From the NCBI GenBank assembly GCA_936450465.1, contig OW388294.1, forward strand, positions 73,708,622 through 73,772,621: a stretch of DNA of 64,000 nt, given 5' to 3'. Both the position numbers and the translations under genes were made by a program. Positions 46,655 to 59,386 of the stretch are shown here, in pieces; the first letter of the stretch is position 1, and the number at the start of each line of letters is the position of its first letter. Source of the DNA: Gibbula magus (lineage: Eukaryota; Mollusca; Gastropoda; Trochida; Trochidae). A model generated the notes under the pieces. That model had not been told where the DNA came from, ran no database searches, and was given only the letters and a program-made list of their open reading frames with translations.

Positions 46655-49633
46655 CTGCAAGGGATTTGTTTATGAATGAAGTGAAAGAAGTGCAATTTGT
46701 AGACAATGTCAAGGAGGGAATACCAATAAAGTAATTATGCAGCCGTGTAATTTATAATAACCAATTCGGATATATATGTTGTTGGACCTATGACTGCTAT
46801 AAAATAAGTCATCATTTAGAATATACCCATACTGGGTATCTGGATATGTGAACATTCAGACAGAATCGTCTGTAAAACAGTGTTGGGAATGTGCAACGGC
46901 AGTCCTGTTCCGGAGAAAACAAGACTCTCTGGATAACAACTTCTTTATTCTAATTCTAATTGCCCTTCAAAGACTTAGTTCTGTTCCTCTCATTTTCTCA
47001 CGGCAAAGGGAACACGTATCGAGATGATCTCTACCCGTTTTTACCTTGCCCTCATCATTTACAAAACCTGTGAAACGAGCAGCGACATCTATTGCGATCA
47101 CGAATTATTCCCCTTAGCAACTGTTAACATGCAGCCGATGAAATCGCCATTGATATTGTTTTGCAGAACTGAAGAGTAGGGAGGATGTTGTCACATTCAC
47201 AAATTAATTATAATTACATAAATTTACGTGCCTGATGCAATGGTTGTACAAAACATAAGTGTAATTTGAAATTGGAAAGCTGTCAAACTTGTAAATGACG
47301 TATAGAAAATATAAGCCTTGATATCAAGGGCGATGGGTGAAGATGTGTTGCTGTTGGCAATTGGCATAGGCCAGATAGGATTATTCTCTGCACACTTGTA
47401 ATGCAACTAGGCCAGCTCACGAACTTTTAACACGTTGCTTTGATGGCGCCAGACAATAGACCGGATGCCCTCTGGCCGTTGAAGGCCAGATATGATCATA
47501 CTCTAATAAATTATTGTAATACAGCTTAGTCAGATAACGAATCTGTAACACGCATTGTTGACGCCACTTTGGTAATCACTCACACTTGGTAAGCTGCTGA
47601 GTCAGGAGGTCCTGCTCTTCTGGGCTGTTGATGGACATCAGATAGGAGTTCAACCCTCGACACGTTTCAGAAGCGTCTTGAAAGCTCTTCTTCTCCAGCT
47701 CGAATAGGTAGCAGTGTCCACTGAATGGAACCCATCCCCCAGGGCAGTAACTCGGCGTTACTAAAAGCATGAAACTAGAAATTTATAACCGTTATTTTAA
47801 GCGAGAATGGGACAAGACGCGATGGTGCTGGTAAACTATTAAACAGGAACTAAAACGTAAAACTAGTAAAAAAATCGTTATGTTGAGGAAGAATGGAACA
47901 AGGTACAAAGGAGACTAAACAGGTCGTAAACTGACAAACAGGAATCAAACAGAAAAGAAGGTTACCCGGTGCTGCTGTAGTAGTAGTAGATGCCTCATAA
48001 GGTACGGTGATTGTGTGGTTCCTCTCACATATATATCGGGCCGTGCTCGCACGTCTATAGTCCTCCCAAAGCCACTCATACGAGATCGAAAGAGCAGTCC
48101 TGCACGAGCCGCTGTCCATACAGTCAGGATTGTCTCGACCCCAGGCTGTAAAGTTCACATCTGTCCCGTCCAGCCACTGCAGCTTCTCCGGGACCCAGGT
48201 TAGTCCAGTCCACAGTGATTTTATACCTGGGGAATGAAATAAAACAGATAAACAACTGCGCGGTCAGCTTTATGTTTTAAATCACGAAACTTGAACGATG
48301 GCCTTCTGGTGACAGTTTGCGGGCCCAGAGGAGGGATTCCGAAGGTATCTAAATCTGCCCGAGGGTGAACGGGATTCTGTAGTTTGTTTATCTAATATTT
48401 AAAATTCTTTGAACTTACTGTTCTTGACGTGTTCCACAAGGAAGTCTTGTTCAGCCTGGTTATTTATTGACACCAGTTGTCCCCCTTTGTTCCTACAATC
48501 GTTCCTGGCGTCTCCCCAGTTCAGATACCGGGAACTGAAGAGGTAGCAGTGTTCTTCGTGTTTCAACCAGCCGGTCTCGCAAACTGACGATACAAGATAT
48601 GATATTAATGACTTATTAGTAATAGATACATCGAGAATATGCATTTAAAAGTGCGTTTCCAAAGTGACTGTGCAATCGACAAACTCGCAACCTCGAGAAT
48701 TCTTGCTAAATCAAAGATTTAGCGGTAATCGAGAAAGCAAGTGTTTTTAAACATAATTACATCGGTCTGTCGTGAATGCAAAGTAATTGTCATGGTCAAA
48801 TCGCTGACAGGTATTAGTGAAAAGATGAGTTTTAAGTTTGCGTTTGAAAAAGTCGTTCTGAGTTCTATCGATAGAGAGGTACAAAGGTGAGCTGCTAGTA
48901 AGCGAAATTATCTGTAGCCAGATTTTTTCAGATGAAAGAGGACAATTGGAGTTGTATCTGGGCACTGGATCGCAAAGACCTTACCGGGTGAGACAGACAA
49001 GGCCTACAAGTAGTGTGAAGCTTTACCATAAACACACTGATGTGTAAAAACACACTGTACCTATACGTATGACGTTCCTCAATGTTTCGACCATATATAT
49101 CGACTTTTAAAACAAATTTAAACATGATAACAGAGAAAAGCTAGTGTTACATGAATAAATTATATGAAGTAGGTTTCAACACATCAAACGATATTTTATA
49201 AGTGTGGGTGTATAAGTTCCATTACACTACTGGAATCGGTGAGACAAATATGAGCAGAACAAAACAGTCCGCTGTACTAACCAGTCATCGTGGCGGGAAG
49301 AGTAGAGGGAGTCGGTGTAGTGGTAGTTGTAGTCGTGGGGGTCAGTAGAACCCGCAGCTGTTCCACTCCAGCTGTGCAGCTGTCAACCTTCCTTACCAAC
49401 TCTTGTCGCTTCTTCTTCCGAGGTCCAAATTTCTTCCTCAGAGTTGCAAACCCGTCTCTCATTTCTTGTCTCAGGGCTCTCAGTTCGTCCATACACTGGT
49501 TCCTGGGAGACGTTATGTCTTCACCGTTTCTCTCTGTCTCTTGGGACTTCCCTGGTTGGCTGGCGACGGCCGCCACACATAGACAGAGAACACAGATGGA
49601 CAACATAAGGTGAGATGTCTCAAAACAACTCAT
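46416..49633 (-). CDS. C-type lectin gene C: intact secreted protein with two CTLDs, 397 aa
   Basis: Exons 49633-49282, 48583-48419, 48226-47966, 47760-47584 and 46654-46416 on the minus strand, all phase 1, 1194 nt. I take the start as the ATG at 49633 (MSCFETSHLMLSICVLCLCV). The in-frame codon at 49660 is GTG and is not a credible animal start. Signal peptide about 1-25, then a helical segment MDELRALRQEMRDGFATLRK, a Thr-rich hinge, CTLD1 and CTLD2 as in gene B. Exon 1 is shorter than in A and B and has a different 5' part and upstream flank. Differences from B include two fewer linker Thr residues and INSPEEQDLL instead of INNQEEQDFL. The 3' flank has AGTAAA instead of AATAAA. Calcium-sugar motifs are not evident in either domain. 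Confidence 0.89.
47584..47760 (-). CDS. Lectin C exon 4
   Basis: VTPSYCPGGWVPFSGHCYLF to LTQQLTK, 177 nt. Confidence 0.87.
47966..48226 (-). CDS. Lectin C exon 3
   Basis: LWTGLTWVPEKLQWLDGTDV-type sequence as in gene B, 261 nt, two Thr codons fewer in the linker. Confidence 0.87.
48419..48583 (-). CDS. Lectin C exon 2
   Basis: 165 nt. The encoded peptide is identical to exon 2 of gene B. Confidence 0.88.
49282..49633 (-). CDS. Lectin C exon 1
   Basis: Signal peptide, then SQPGKSQETERNGEDITSPR, helix and Thr hinge. Donor GTTAGT, phase 1. Confidence 0.85.
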
Positions 49634-49660
49634 CCTGGCCACGTAAACGTTGTTCCACAC

Positions 49661-49957
49661 TGATATTCCTATACATCTGACCTACTTTGTCTTAAAGGAA
49701 ACTAACATCCGGAGCGGCATCTCTCCACTTTCCACAAACGGGATGAAGTTGATTGCTATTGAAGATTTATGTGATAATCATTCAGACAATATACGATCAG
49801 ATAACTCATAAAAAGTCTCCTTCTCGCCACTTGTGAAACATAATCCTTCTACCTCACAAGAATAGTATTTGTCAACACTCTTTGTATTATGTATGCATAA
49901 ATACACTAGAGTTTTATTCATGCAGACAATTCCGGCAGCAATGGGATTTAAAAACCT
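49661..49957. other. Upstream region of lectin C, nothing recognised
   Basis: Only the first tens of bases (GGAAACTAACATCCGGA) resemble the upstream flank of genes A and B. Similarity is then lost. Confidence 0.6.
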
Positions 49958-49961
49958 TTAA

Positions 49962-50315
49962 AGGGGCAGTAGCACGTTTTTTGCAAAATTTATTATTTCA
50001 AATTTCCTATTTATAATGATAGTTTGTGCTATTTAAATTTACTTTAGAGGGTAAAACATTTTATTACACAAACCAATTATCCGTAGTAATGATAACGGTG
50101 TTGCGTATAAAGACAAAATTGCATGGCGGCCATTTTATTGTGAACATATTTTATTATTTCGAATGACAAAAACGATCCCCATGGCTTTTCGGAACCATGT
50201 ACACTCATTTTAAACTTGATTTTCCGAAGAGAGAAGGGTGTTTTACGATTGGTAAAATTATTTTTCAAATACATTTCATCGACTTATTTGAGCAAAAAAA
50301 CGTGCTACTGCCCCT
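49962..50315. mobile_element. piggyBac-like MITE with TTAA target duplication
   Basis: TTAA at 49958-49961 and 50316-50319 flanks inverted ends AGGGGCAGTAGCACG / CGTGCTACTGCCCCT. TTAA duplication is the piggyBac signature. The 354-bp body has no transposase. Confidence 0.8.
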
Positions 50316-50499
50316 TTAACATAACATACAGGAAATTGTTGGAACAATTTTAAAATAAAAAGTAACAGTTCACCACTTATTATAAGGACATGACAAACCA
50401 TATCTCTTCATATGTATTCTTGACTGGCTCAAAATTATAGGCCTAATCTTTATAAAGCATTAGAAGTGGAATAGATAATATATATCTGTTTAAAGTCAT

Positions 50500-50604
50500 T
50501 CATCCTCGGTTACCCAGGGTTTTATAGATGCTCCGTTACTCTCCACTATATGATATAGTAGAGAGAAACGGAGCATATATAAAACCCTGGGTAACCGAGG
50601 ATGA
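50500..50604. mobile_element. 105-bp near-perfect hairpin element
   Basis: TCATCCTCGGTTACCCAGGG ... and its inverse CCCTGGGTAACCGAGGATGA, with a central TATATGATATA. A possible short target duplication AAAGTCA lies on both sides. Confidence 0.83.
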
Positions 50605-51760
50605 AAGTCACTGGACAAGTGGAATAATAAGCTATGTATATGTATATAATCTTTCAATAGCATTTATAAGTGGAATACATAAGATATATGTGTATGTAAT
50701 CTTTTAATAACATGTATCGAATACATAATATATATGATCTTTGAATAACATTTACAAATGGAATAAATGTGACATAAAATTCTTACGTTTTAGCATTTAG
50801 CATTTAGAAGTATAAAACATAAGATATATATGTTTACTCCTTCATCAGGTAGAATGTTGGGAATAACAAGATTGGATATATGTTACACGTATACAGAATA
50901 GATATAATATACAACATATATTCTGTATAAATGTATCTTACTTTGTTATACCCCACATTTCACCTGATGAAAAGTCGTGTGTGTATTAATAAAGATGTTG
51001 TAATCAAGAAAATAGTGTTTTCTTATGTTTTTATCTATGATTTTACTTGCTTTTAAAAGAGAAATGAATGAAATTGATTTTAGAGTTGTGGAATAAAATG
51101 TACTCAAAGAGTTTTGGGTTTTCAACACAAGAAAAGGACTAGAAGTAAGTACAGGCAATATGGAAAAAAAGAACTTGAATGGCAAATATTACTGAATAAT
51201 CATGAAGAGACGATGACCAATCAATGAATATTTTATTAGCGCTTCACTGATCGTTACTAATATTACATGATGGTTTATATACATCACGGATCATTTATCT
51301 GTTCAGCAAGACACTCCTGGACAACTATTCACATTGGGCCTATACATTTGGAAAACATAAAGCCATTGGCTCTGCAGCTCATCAGATACTATAGCTACTA
51401 TACATACACTCATTGAGCGATTACTTTGAAACCTCTCTTGAACATGGCCCTGATCCTCCCTAGCTCCCAGGTAGTGCATTTAAACAAGGTTGAGAGTATT
51501 AGTGATTTTTTTGTGTAAAATATTTTCATTTATAACTTTCTAACTTTGTATCCAAAAGACTTGCAATTTGGATCTTTTGATATTCACTAAACATAGATGA
51601 TATCCTTAACAGAAGAGTACTCTAGGGTAATAGGTTTCTGAGATGAAATATATACGTTTATATGAAACTCTGCCACAACCAAAGTATTAAAGTTTGAGAA
51701 ATGAAATATACAAATCATAATCTGCATCTTTTAAAGAAAATCCTGCCCCGGTTTCTGGAC
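50605..51760. other. Gene-free AT-rich region
   Basis: Contains fragments of the CTCCTTCATCAGGT foldback (50826-50845 and 50958-50975) and a fragment of the GAGCGCT element near 51411. No exon recognised. Confidence 0.55.
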
Positions 51761-51769
51761 ATCTCATAT

Positions 51770-52165
51770 TGCTGTTCGTGAGAAGTAGTCGTTTGAAGCT
51801 TAAAATTACATTGTACCCCCATCAAAGTTCATATTTCATAATTTATCTCAACCAATTTAACCAACTGGTATTTCCATCTCACAAAGATGTCAATGACATA
51901 ATTTCACATTCCTATATCAGGTGCTTTAGGAGAAGAAGTCGTTTAAAGCTTTCACTTTTAACGTCTCTGGCGGCCATATTTGTGGGCGTTAGAATTCATG
52001 ATGAACAAACTTTGACCCCTATGTGCCAGGTACACACCTGGGGTGTAGCGTTCTGGAGGAGAAGTCGAAAGAGTGAAACGTTTACGGACGACGGACGGAC
52101 GACGGACGACGGACGGACGACGGACGACAGCCCATGACATAAGCCCATCTGGCCTTTCAGGCTTG
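51770..52165 (+). repeat. GAGAAGAAGTCGTTTAAAG dispersed repeat with GACGGAC microsatellite
   Basis: Three spaced copies of the AGAAGTCG motif (about 51782, 51930 and 52055) are followed by GGACGACGGACG repeats and GCCCATCTGGCCTTTCAGGC. Same family as 31140-31350. Confidence 0.7.
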
Positions 52166-52244
52166 ATGAGTTAAAATCTGTGTGAACCCACATTCTGCTT
52201 CCAGTTTTTAAGATGTTTTAACTATGTTCTGAAATTTGCTTTAA

Positions 52245-52763
52245 AGGCGATGTAGCACGTAGTACTGAAATAAAGTGATATCACGAAAAGGTAAATAAGT
52301 GGTACTAGTACCTAAATAATAATCCTGAATCAATTTAAAGATTGCACATTCTTCGGTTAAGCCACGCGAGTCCATTTCCTTTCGAGCGGCCATTTAAGGT
52401 GTTGACAATAAAATGGCCGCACGAAGGTAGTTCAAGTGATCTGACCGATGTAGCGATACATACATACTCAAAGGAGAGTTTCAAACATGGTACCATGACA
52501 CAATGGTCAACCATCATGCTGTCTGAACTATCAATAAAGCATGAAATCTACAAATATACCTCCCACACTGAAGAGTTCCATACCACTGTCGCTCTAACGC
52601 CGCACGATTTTCTTTCAATACCTATAACCGTTTTCTATTGATATGGCTTCTCGGGTCGTGTGATGAGATGTTTTACCTCTAACATAACAGTATATTTTAT
52701 AAACATAAATAACAAATAGTAAATTTGAGAAAACAAAATTTGCAAAAACGTGCTTCAGCTCCT
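52245..52763. mobile_element. Second TTAA-flanked MITE, with the empty site of the foldback element
   Basis: TTAA at 52241-52244 and 52764-52767. Inverted ends AGGCGATGTAGCACG / CGTGCTTCAGCTCCT are related to those of 49962-50315. The interior (ATGGCCGCACGAAGGTAGTT ... ACTGAAGAGTTCCATACCAC) is a homologue of 18700-19350 without the 444-bp insertion. Confidence 0.78.
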
Positions 52764-52767
52764 TTAA

Positions 52768-55700
52768 AGGGAAAGTGCGGCAAAACTACCGTTTTGTTAA
52801 ATTCCCCATTCATTTACATTTATGCTTTTTTCGTTCATCAATATTAAATCGTAAGTACCATGTTTCAAACGGAAAGTTATAATCAAGCACGTAGATGATA
52901 TCTGAATAAACGGAACTTTCCCATTGAACTTGTTTCTAAAAAAATCACAGTTAAGCGACTGACAAATCACACTGATTCATTTAAGCAAACACATTTAATT
53001 AACATGATATAACCATTATCATCGGACACCTTATGCAGTTACTCTACAACTACATGCCTTTTTTTTAAAAAAACACATCATGTAAAAGCATTAAACATTG
53101 TTTCACAATTTTAATCTATGTTTGCTTCAGGTATCTGAATATCCTATATGACACTCGATGAAGCAATCGATGTGGTTGCAGAAGAAAGGCAGAAGCATCG
53201 CAGTGATCGAACGCACCGTGTCGTGCACCCTTCCCCCTCCGCAATAGCGATGAGTCGAATGTACCTTTATTCACCACCATGGAGTTATTTCTGTGTACTT
53301 CATATGTAATGTTGTTCGTTCAAGGGAACCATTGACCGTTCTGGTTTATAACGAATAAGGAAGATAGAACGTTAACAGAGTAAATGGGTTCTATTTTAAT
53401 AGGGGCCATAATATAGATCGATAAATGAAAACAAATTATACCATTGTTATTTTCAGAAGTGCTTATTTTGACGATAAAAATGTCTTAATAACTTCTATTT
53501 TGAATTAGATTAACTGAGAGTTTGTTTGTTTAGAGGTATCTTACCGACAATATCAAACTTATCAAATAACATGACGTTTAAAAAGAACACCAAAGAACAA
53601 TTCAAATGTCTAACACTGCATCCGTGCTTGTGTTTAAAGTATCTGCTAAACAACAGTGAAAGTGTTATAAGTGTATGAGTTTAAATCACTGTGATGAGGG
53701 CGAGTGGTCAGAGGGCCAATCTATCCCGTTATATCACATGACTAATTAGGATGATAAAACCGCGTGATCCATAAATGGAAAGTTGTCTGTCAGATAGATG
53801 ATAACGTATCATATCGACCCGAAATAAACAACTCTCTGTTGTCATCTTGGCTACCAAAATGTCATATCTGGGGAAATAAAGGTAAGATTTAAAACAAAGT
53901 TCACTGTCAATTTGTCATATACTTTTGAACACTTTACTATTCATATTGTTGGTGTTGTTTTACCTGTCAGAATATCACGTGACCTATCGATGTCAGATAA
54001 TGGTTGAGGTTAAAGTTCGCAGTGTATGCGATATCTAACGAAGAACGCACTGTCGTTGACACTTAAAACAAGTAGTTGCTTGATAACGTAGATGATATAA
54101 CAGAAATAATTATTGTTGTAGTTTTGTTTGTTACAAATCACCTTCTCAACAAACGTATCTGTCTGCATCAAGTTGTGTAAGTAGGGCACGGCATTGTTTA
54201 ATGTACTTCATCAACAGTACAATAAGATTGCATACGATAGATAAGAACATCAGTAGCACAGAGTATAGATAGTTCAGTTGTTAAGTATATACATTTACCG
54301 AATCTTTAAAATTTATTATTTTCAACAGGGACACTTGTAAGAATTTTAACTTGATGATGTCTTTAGTTTAAATAAACTTGGACACTTTATGACATTGAAA
54401 TAATGAAAACAGAACCCAATGTCATAACCGCGTATCTGTTAGCTTTCAGTAAATATGTAGACAGGAACATACATGTATATATTTATTTCATCCACGCTGT
54501 GTTTGTAAGTTTATATATAAGAATTAGTATCTATTAAGATTGAAATGGATATTATATGTCTGTTGAAAAGACTTGTAAACAAGTCGAAATGCGACGCATC
54601 CAGTCATTATTAAAATGATATCTACAGCAAGTGTCGTCTGAAGTATTTTATTTTATATATATATATATATATATATAATAAACTACATGAAACATCACAC
54701 GTGAGTCTCTTTTTAAATCATTTAGAATTGTATTGAAATATCTTACATACTATACATCCCTGCTAAAATCCCATTGTCCCATGTTTCAAGTTCACGTGTA
54801 AAGTATTTAAAATTGGCACGAAAAGTGAAGTTGATTATACGAATTCGGGAGAGTTAAAAGTTTGAAAGAGTTTTAATTTTACCCATTGGGTAATTATTCT
54901 ATTAGGCTGTCATCCTGACCCTAGAGCAAAATATTCAATTGACGACCAGTCCAGTCTATAAAATTAAGGCAAGTCTAGATTACTCGTCTATAGACTTAAT
55001 GTTAGTCTATCATTCTATACGTGATGTGTATTCCTCATCTGATTTGATTCATCCTTTGGAACATAATAAAGTTACAGGATACAATTTACTTGCAAGAGAT
55101 AAGCACAAAATACCATTTTACTGATGTATGTGTGCAAAGCTGTTGGCGTGTTATTTATACGGAAAATTATATGAAATGAACAACAAATAGAATCAATCTT
55201 ATTTGTTTTTGTGGTGTAACCCTTTCTAAATACTTTCCTCCATAATTCCTTTTCCTCGTGCAATCCAATATAGTGGCCCGATAAGGCGTTAAAGTCAATA
55301 CATTGAATCGCTGATATGTGAATTAAACAAGTTAAATCTTGACGGGGAGTTAACCTTCGTTGTGAAGCCAGTGTATTGTTTTAGGGGTTGACCCTCATCC
55401 CTCACAATGAGGCGTTATCAGTGGTCTATCTAGGAATATGTTCTGTTCAAACCCATCCGCCCTGTATCACCCATGGGGGATAACATTGACACTCATGCTG
55501 CATACAGCGATACAGTGATATATATTGGTTACCTTGCGTACATACGGTTATCATCATATAGTGCTAACTAATGCCATATGCAGTGTGATATGAACTTTAT
55601 TCCATATTTCATACAACGTATTGTTATATAGTTATTTTCTTTCATCAACATTTGGATAAATCGGATATACAGATTCCTGTCTCTGTTTTAACCGATACAG

Positions 55701-57000
55701 GTTGGGGTAAAAGTATACAGTGTGGTTGAAAGTAAGTTATATAATCATATTCTTTGGATTCTAGTTCACTTCGAAAGGTAAGTTATCAATTCACTTTTAT
55801 TACGTCGGCTAATTACAATGAAAGAAATGTTCTTGATTTTTGCTTATATATTTATTTTACAATCATTTAAGATATGTTTCGAATTCATAAATTTAATAAT
55901 TGATAGTCAGTGTACTATATGAACTTACGTCATTGTTTCAATGATAATCACATTCAGTCAAACATCGAGATAACAAACATTACAATGATATCAACTAGAC
56001 AATAACACAATATATCAAAGTAGTAGATATATACATAGACAAAAAGTATTCATTTAGATTTTATTTCCCTTTTTTAATATTTCGAGCTTGCAATTTCAAA
56101 TTATGTAATTTATTATCTAGACTTGCTCAACGCAGTTTAGACTGTAGGAGGCTTCCTACATCTTAATACACAGTCAGGGAACGGAGCAAGTCTGCATTAT
56201 AGACTGTCTTTAGTGATATATGTACCATATCTTCACCCTTAGTCGACACAAGATAGCTTCCTAAAAATCAAGTCTAGATTTTTGGTTTGAAATGTCCGAT
56301 GTTATATTTTAAATAATCAAACTCAAAGGTGTTTATTGAAACTATGAGGCAGTCTGGGAAGAAGGGTAACCTCGTTGCATATAATATTCTCATGGTAATA
56401 ATGGTTGACACCCCCTAATAGTTGTAGGAATGAAATGAAATTATATAAACAAGGTAACATGTCAGTTACGATTATTGTTTTGGTAAAACATGTTACATGA
56501 GTCCTTGAGCATTTGCTATTTCTCCACTTGTACTTTAAAAAAACAAAGAAAGAGGAATATAAGAACAATGAAAGTTATTCAAAAGAGTTCATTCCTTGTG
56601 TCTTGAGATATTGGCATTGGTACATTGTTACAGTGTTTGAGTGTTCTCATTTTGGTTCTAAGTAAGAATGAAAAGTTGCACTGAACCCAAATATACATAA
56701 AATCGTTCATGGAATCTCATTCGCACACAATACAAACATGGCAAGTATTATTTAGTTTTCATCATGTGTTTGTGCCATTTAATTACCATAATATCGAACA
56801 ATATTAATTTCAATCCATTTCATTTGCTACAGTCCATTTTCTGTTTAGGGGTGTCAACTATTTTTATATGAGTATATGTATACATTTACATAAAATACAA
56901 ACGCAAAGTGAAATCACGACAATGACTTCGTTTCTGAAAGTTTCAACTGACGATATTCGTGATTGTGCACAAATTAGCTGAGTATCTGATTAAGTAACGG
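52768..57000. other. Gene-poor region
   Basis: No gene recognised on either strand. A TA microsatellite is at 54653-54678. Short frames near 53148 and 54939 have no recognisable motif. Confidence 0.5.
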
Positions 57001-57014
57001 TCCATTTGAAACAA

Positions 57015-57570
57015 ATCAGTGAAGATGTTATTTTGATGAGTGTTATTTGATGTGAATGTTATTTTGACGTGAATGTTATTTTGATGTGAATGTTATTTTG
57101 ATGAGAATGTTATTTTGTTAAGAATATTATTTTGATGTGAATGTTATTTTTTTAAGAGAATGTTATTTTGATGTGAATGTTATGTCATGAGAATGTTATT
57201 TTGATGAGAATGTTATTTTGATTAGAATGTTATTTTGATAAGAATGTTATTTTGTTAAGGATATTACTTTAAAGTGAATGTTATTATAATGTTAATGTTA
57301 TTTTAAAGGTTTATGTTATTTTAATGACAATTTTAGTTTAATGAGAATGTTGTTTTGATGAGAATTTTATTTTGATTAGAATGTTATTTTGATAAGAATG
57401 TTATTTTGTTAAAGATATTACTTTAAAGTGAATGTTATTATAATGTTAATGTAATTTTAAAGGTTTATGTTATTTTGATGGGAATTTTATTTCGAGAAGA
57501 ATGTTATTTTAATGACAATTTTAGTTTAATGAGAATGTTATTTGATGAAAATGTATGTTGATAAGAATAT
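57015..57570. repeat. Degenerate AATGTTATTTTGATGAG repeat
   Basis: About 30 irregular copies of a 17-19-bp motif. A segment of about 110 bp (GAATGTTATTTTGATAAG ... TTACTTTAAAGTGAATG) is also duplicated within it. Confidence 0.85.
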
Positions 57571-58265
57571 TTGAAGGAGAACATTGGTGGCTAAAATGTG
57601 AGGATTTGTTTCACCATTAATTTAGAAATCTAATGACGTGAGTCGAATGGGTAATAGCTCAACATATAAATAGCAGTCTCAGTTAATCCATTATATTATA
57701 TCCCAAACGTCAATCACATATATACATATCAATATTAAACAAAGGTTACTCCAATCACATTATCAAATAGTCAATAAGACGATAATGGTTGTATTCCTCA
57801 CTTTATCATTCACCACTCCCGTTGAGGTGAGGAAATACTGACAAAAGGTAACAAAGTACGTTGATTTGTGCAATGGCCAATATTTATAGCAAACTTTGTT
57901 GAGAAATTCAGAATTCCAAATTCAATTTTATTAATAAGATGCTTTTCCAAATTACGATATATGACGAAAGACATATTATACATTTTGAAAGCAAATGAAC
58001 ATTTGGTACATATGAACATACGATATAAATTATACATATGAAGATTTCTTACCCATATGGTTGAAAATAACCGAATTAATATTATTGATATGAGTACATG
58101 TCCCATTGCCTAGCAACCATTGTTTCACCGCGACTTCCCGAATTTCGTCGCCTGTGACGTCATAAAACGATTGTTCGTGACTTCACTGTGGTTTGCCTTC
58201 GCAAGAGAAGTGGGTTGTTTTCTGACTATTTTTACGTGAATCAAATGGAATAAAATGGGTAATAA
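57571..58265. other. Intergenic, nothing recognised
   Basis: AT-rich sequence. An approximately 98-codon minus-strand frame at 57810-58106 lacks family motifs and is not called. Confidence 0.5.
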
Positions 58266-58411
58266 AGAAATTATTACACTCGAAAGTGTGTCATATGACT
58301 TTTACGAAACTCGTGCAAATTTATGTATATCCCTCGCTCTCGCTCGGGAAATAAAAAAATTCACACTCGTTTCGTAAAAGTCATATGACACACTTCCTCG
58401 GATTATAATCT
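58266..58411. mobile_element. 146-bp palindromic element
   Basis: GTGTGTCATATGACTTTTAC and GTAAAAGTCATATGACACAC form long inverted arms around CCCTCGCTCTCGCTCGGG. The outer arms, ATTATTACACTCG / CGGATTATAAT, are weaker. Confidence 0.8.
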
Positions 58412-59030
58412 CTATATATGATACATATGAACATATGATAACACAATACGTCTGAACTTCTGCCGATCAGAGCATAATGAACATGGATATATGCCATATA
58501 TGGACGACGTGTTATTTAAGAACTTATGCAAAAATGAGCATATATGATACAAACTACAAAATAACATAAATTACAAAAGAACTTTTAATACATGTGGATG
58601 AATTTATGGTACGAATACATATACACACAATGATATCACACACGCGAACATATCATACACATGAACTATTAATACAGATGAATGTATGATAACAATTATG
58701 ACATGCATGAAATATTGTACAACATGATAACCTACGATCATGAGTGTCATCTGAACATCTGAACTCATATAATACATATGAATATATAGATGTGAACATA
58801 TGCGGTAATACGACTTTGACACATAGGCAAATGACCAAATGAGTCATATAATCTATAAACGGAGGAAAGGAACTTACGCGACAAATAAATACATACGGAA
58901 TATGAACATTTGGAGAACAAATAAGATGAAGAACTCGGATGCTTTACAGAAAGTAAATATAGTGAAATGTGTGTAATTCGAGGTGTTCTCTGATATCAAC
59001 TGATTCTATACCAAACAATCATCTCATATA
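58412..59030. other. Upstream of the OCA2-like gene, nothing recognised
   Basis: AT-rich. An acceptor-like CTCATATAG at 59022-59030 may start the first coding exon if there is an upstream non-coding exon. Confidence 0.45.
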
Positions 59031-59099
59031 GGAAAGCCAGTTGACTTCAGCAGATTCTGAGGGCCCATGACGTAGTCTGGAATTAGCACGTATCCCATC

Positions 59100-59386
59100 A
59101 TGCCAAACCGGAAGCGTTCAGCAAGCACCGAATCAGTCGGGATTCGGGTGAACCCCCAAGTGACCTTCAGAAGCAAGTCGTCTCTAGCGTCAGAGTCATC
59201 TCCCTTGCTGGGAAGGTCAACGCCGCCCACGTGGGAGGAGACAACGTTGACAGACAAACTAAATGGAGGCCCAAACGGAAACGCAACGTTGCTGCGAGAA
59301 GGGCAAGTGCGGGATGTAAAGGGACAGAGAGTTAGCCTGACTTACACATCCTTAATGGGCAGTACGTCAAGCTCCTATTCCACAGG
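59100..59386 (+). CDS. OCA2-like exon 1 (coding), N-terminal tail
   Basis: MPNRKRSASTESVGIR start, Ser-rich, acidic dileucine ExxxLL at residues 32-37, donor GTAAAG. Confidence 0.65.

Larger units (their letters stand above)
46318..49475. repeat. Right arm of inverted duplication 2 (gene C body)
   Basis: Mirror of 39155-42314, including introns, with only scattered substitutions and small indels. Confidence 0.9.

Noticed and set aside
49634..49660. Upstream start for lectin C at 49660
   Set aside because: The codon is GTG and the added residues do not look like a signal peptide. ATG at 49633 directly precedes one.
53148..53309. Small plus-strand frame starting MTLDEAIDVVAEERQ
   Set aside because: It has a plausible acceptor in front (TTTGCTTCAG) and a codon-like composition, but it is only 53 codons with no recognisable domain and no linked exon. 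I could not decide whether it is real.
57810..58106. 98-codon minus-strand frame
   Set aside because: Hydrophobic by AT-rich composition, no family motif, no splice context.
58604..58847. Overlapping frames rich in Tyr, His and Met
   Set aside because: Produced by ATATG/CATAT-rich simple sequence, without coding signals.
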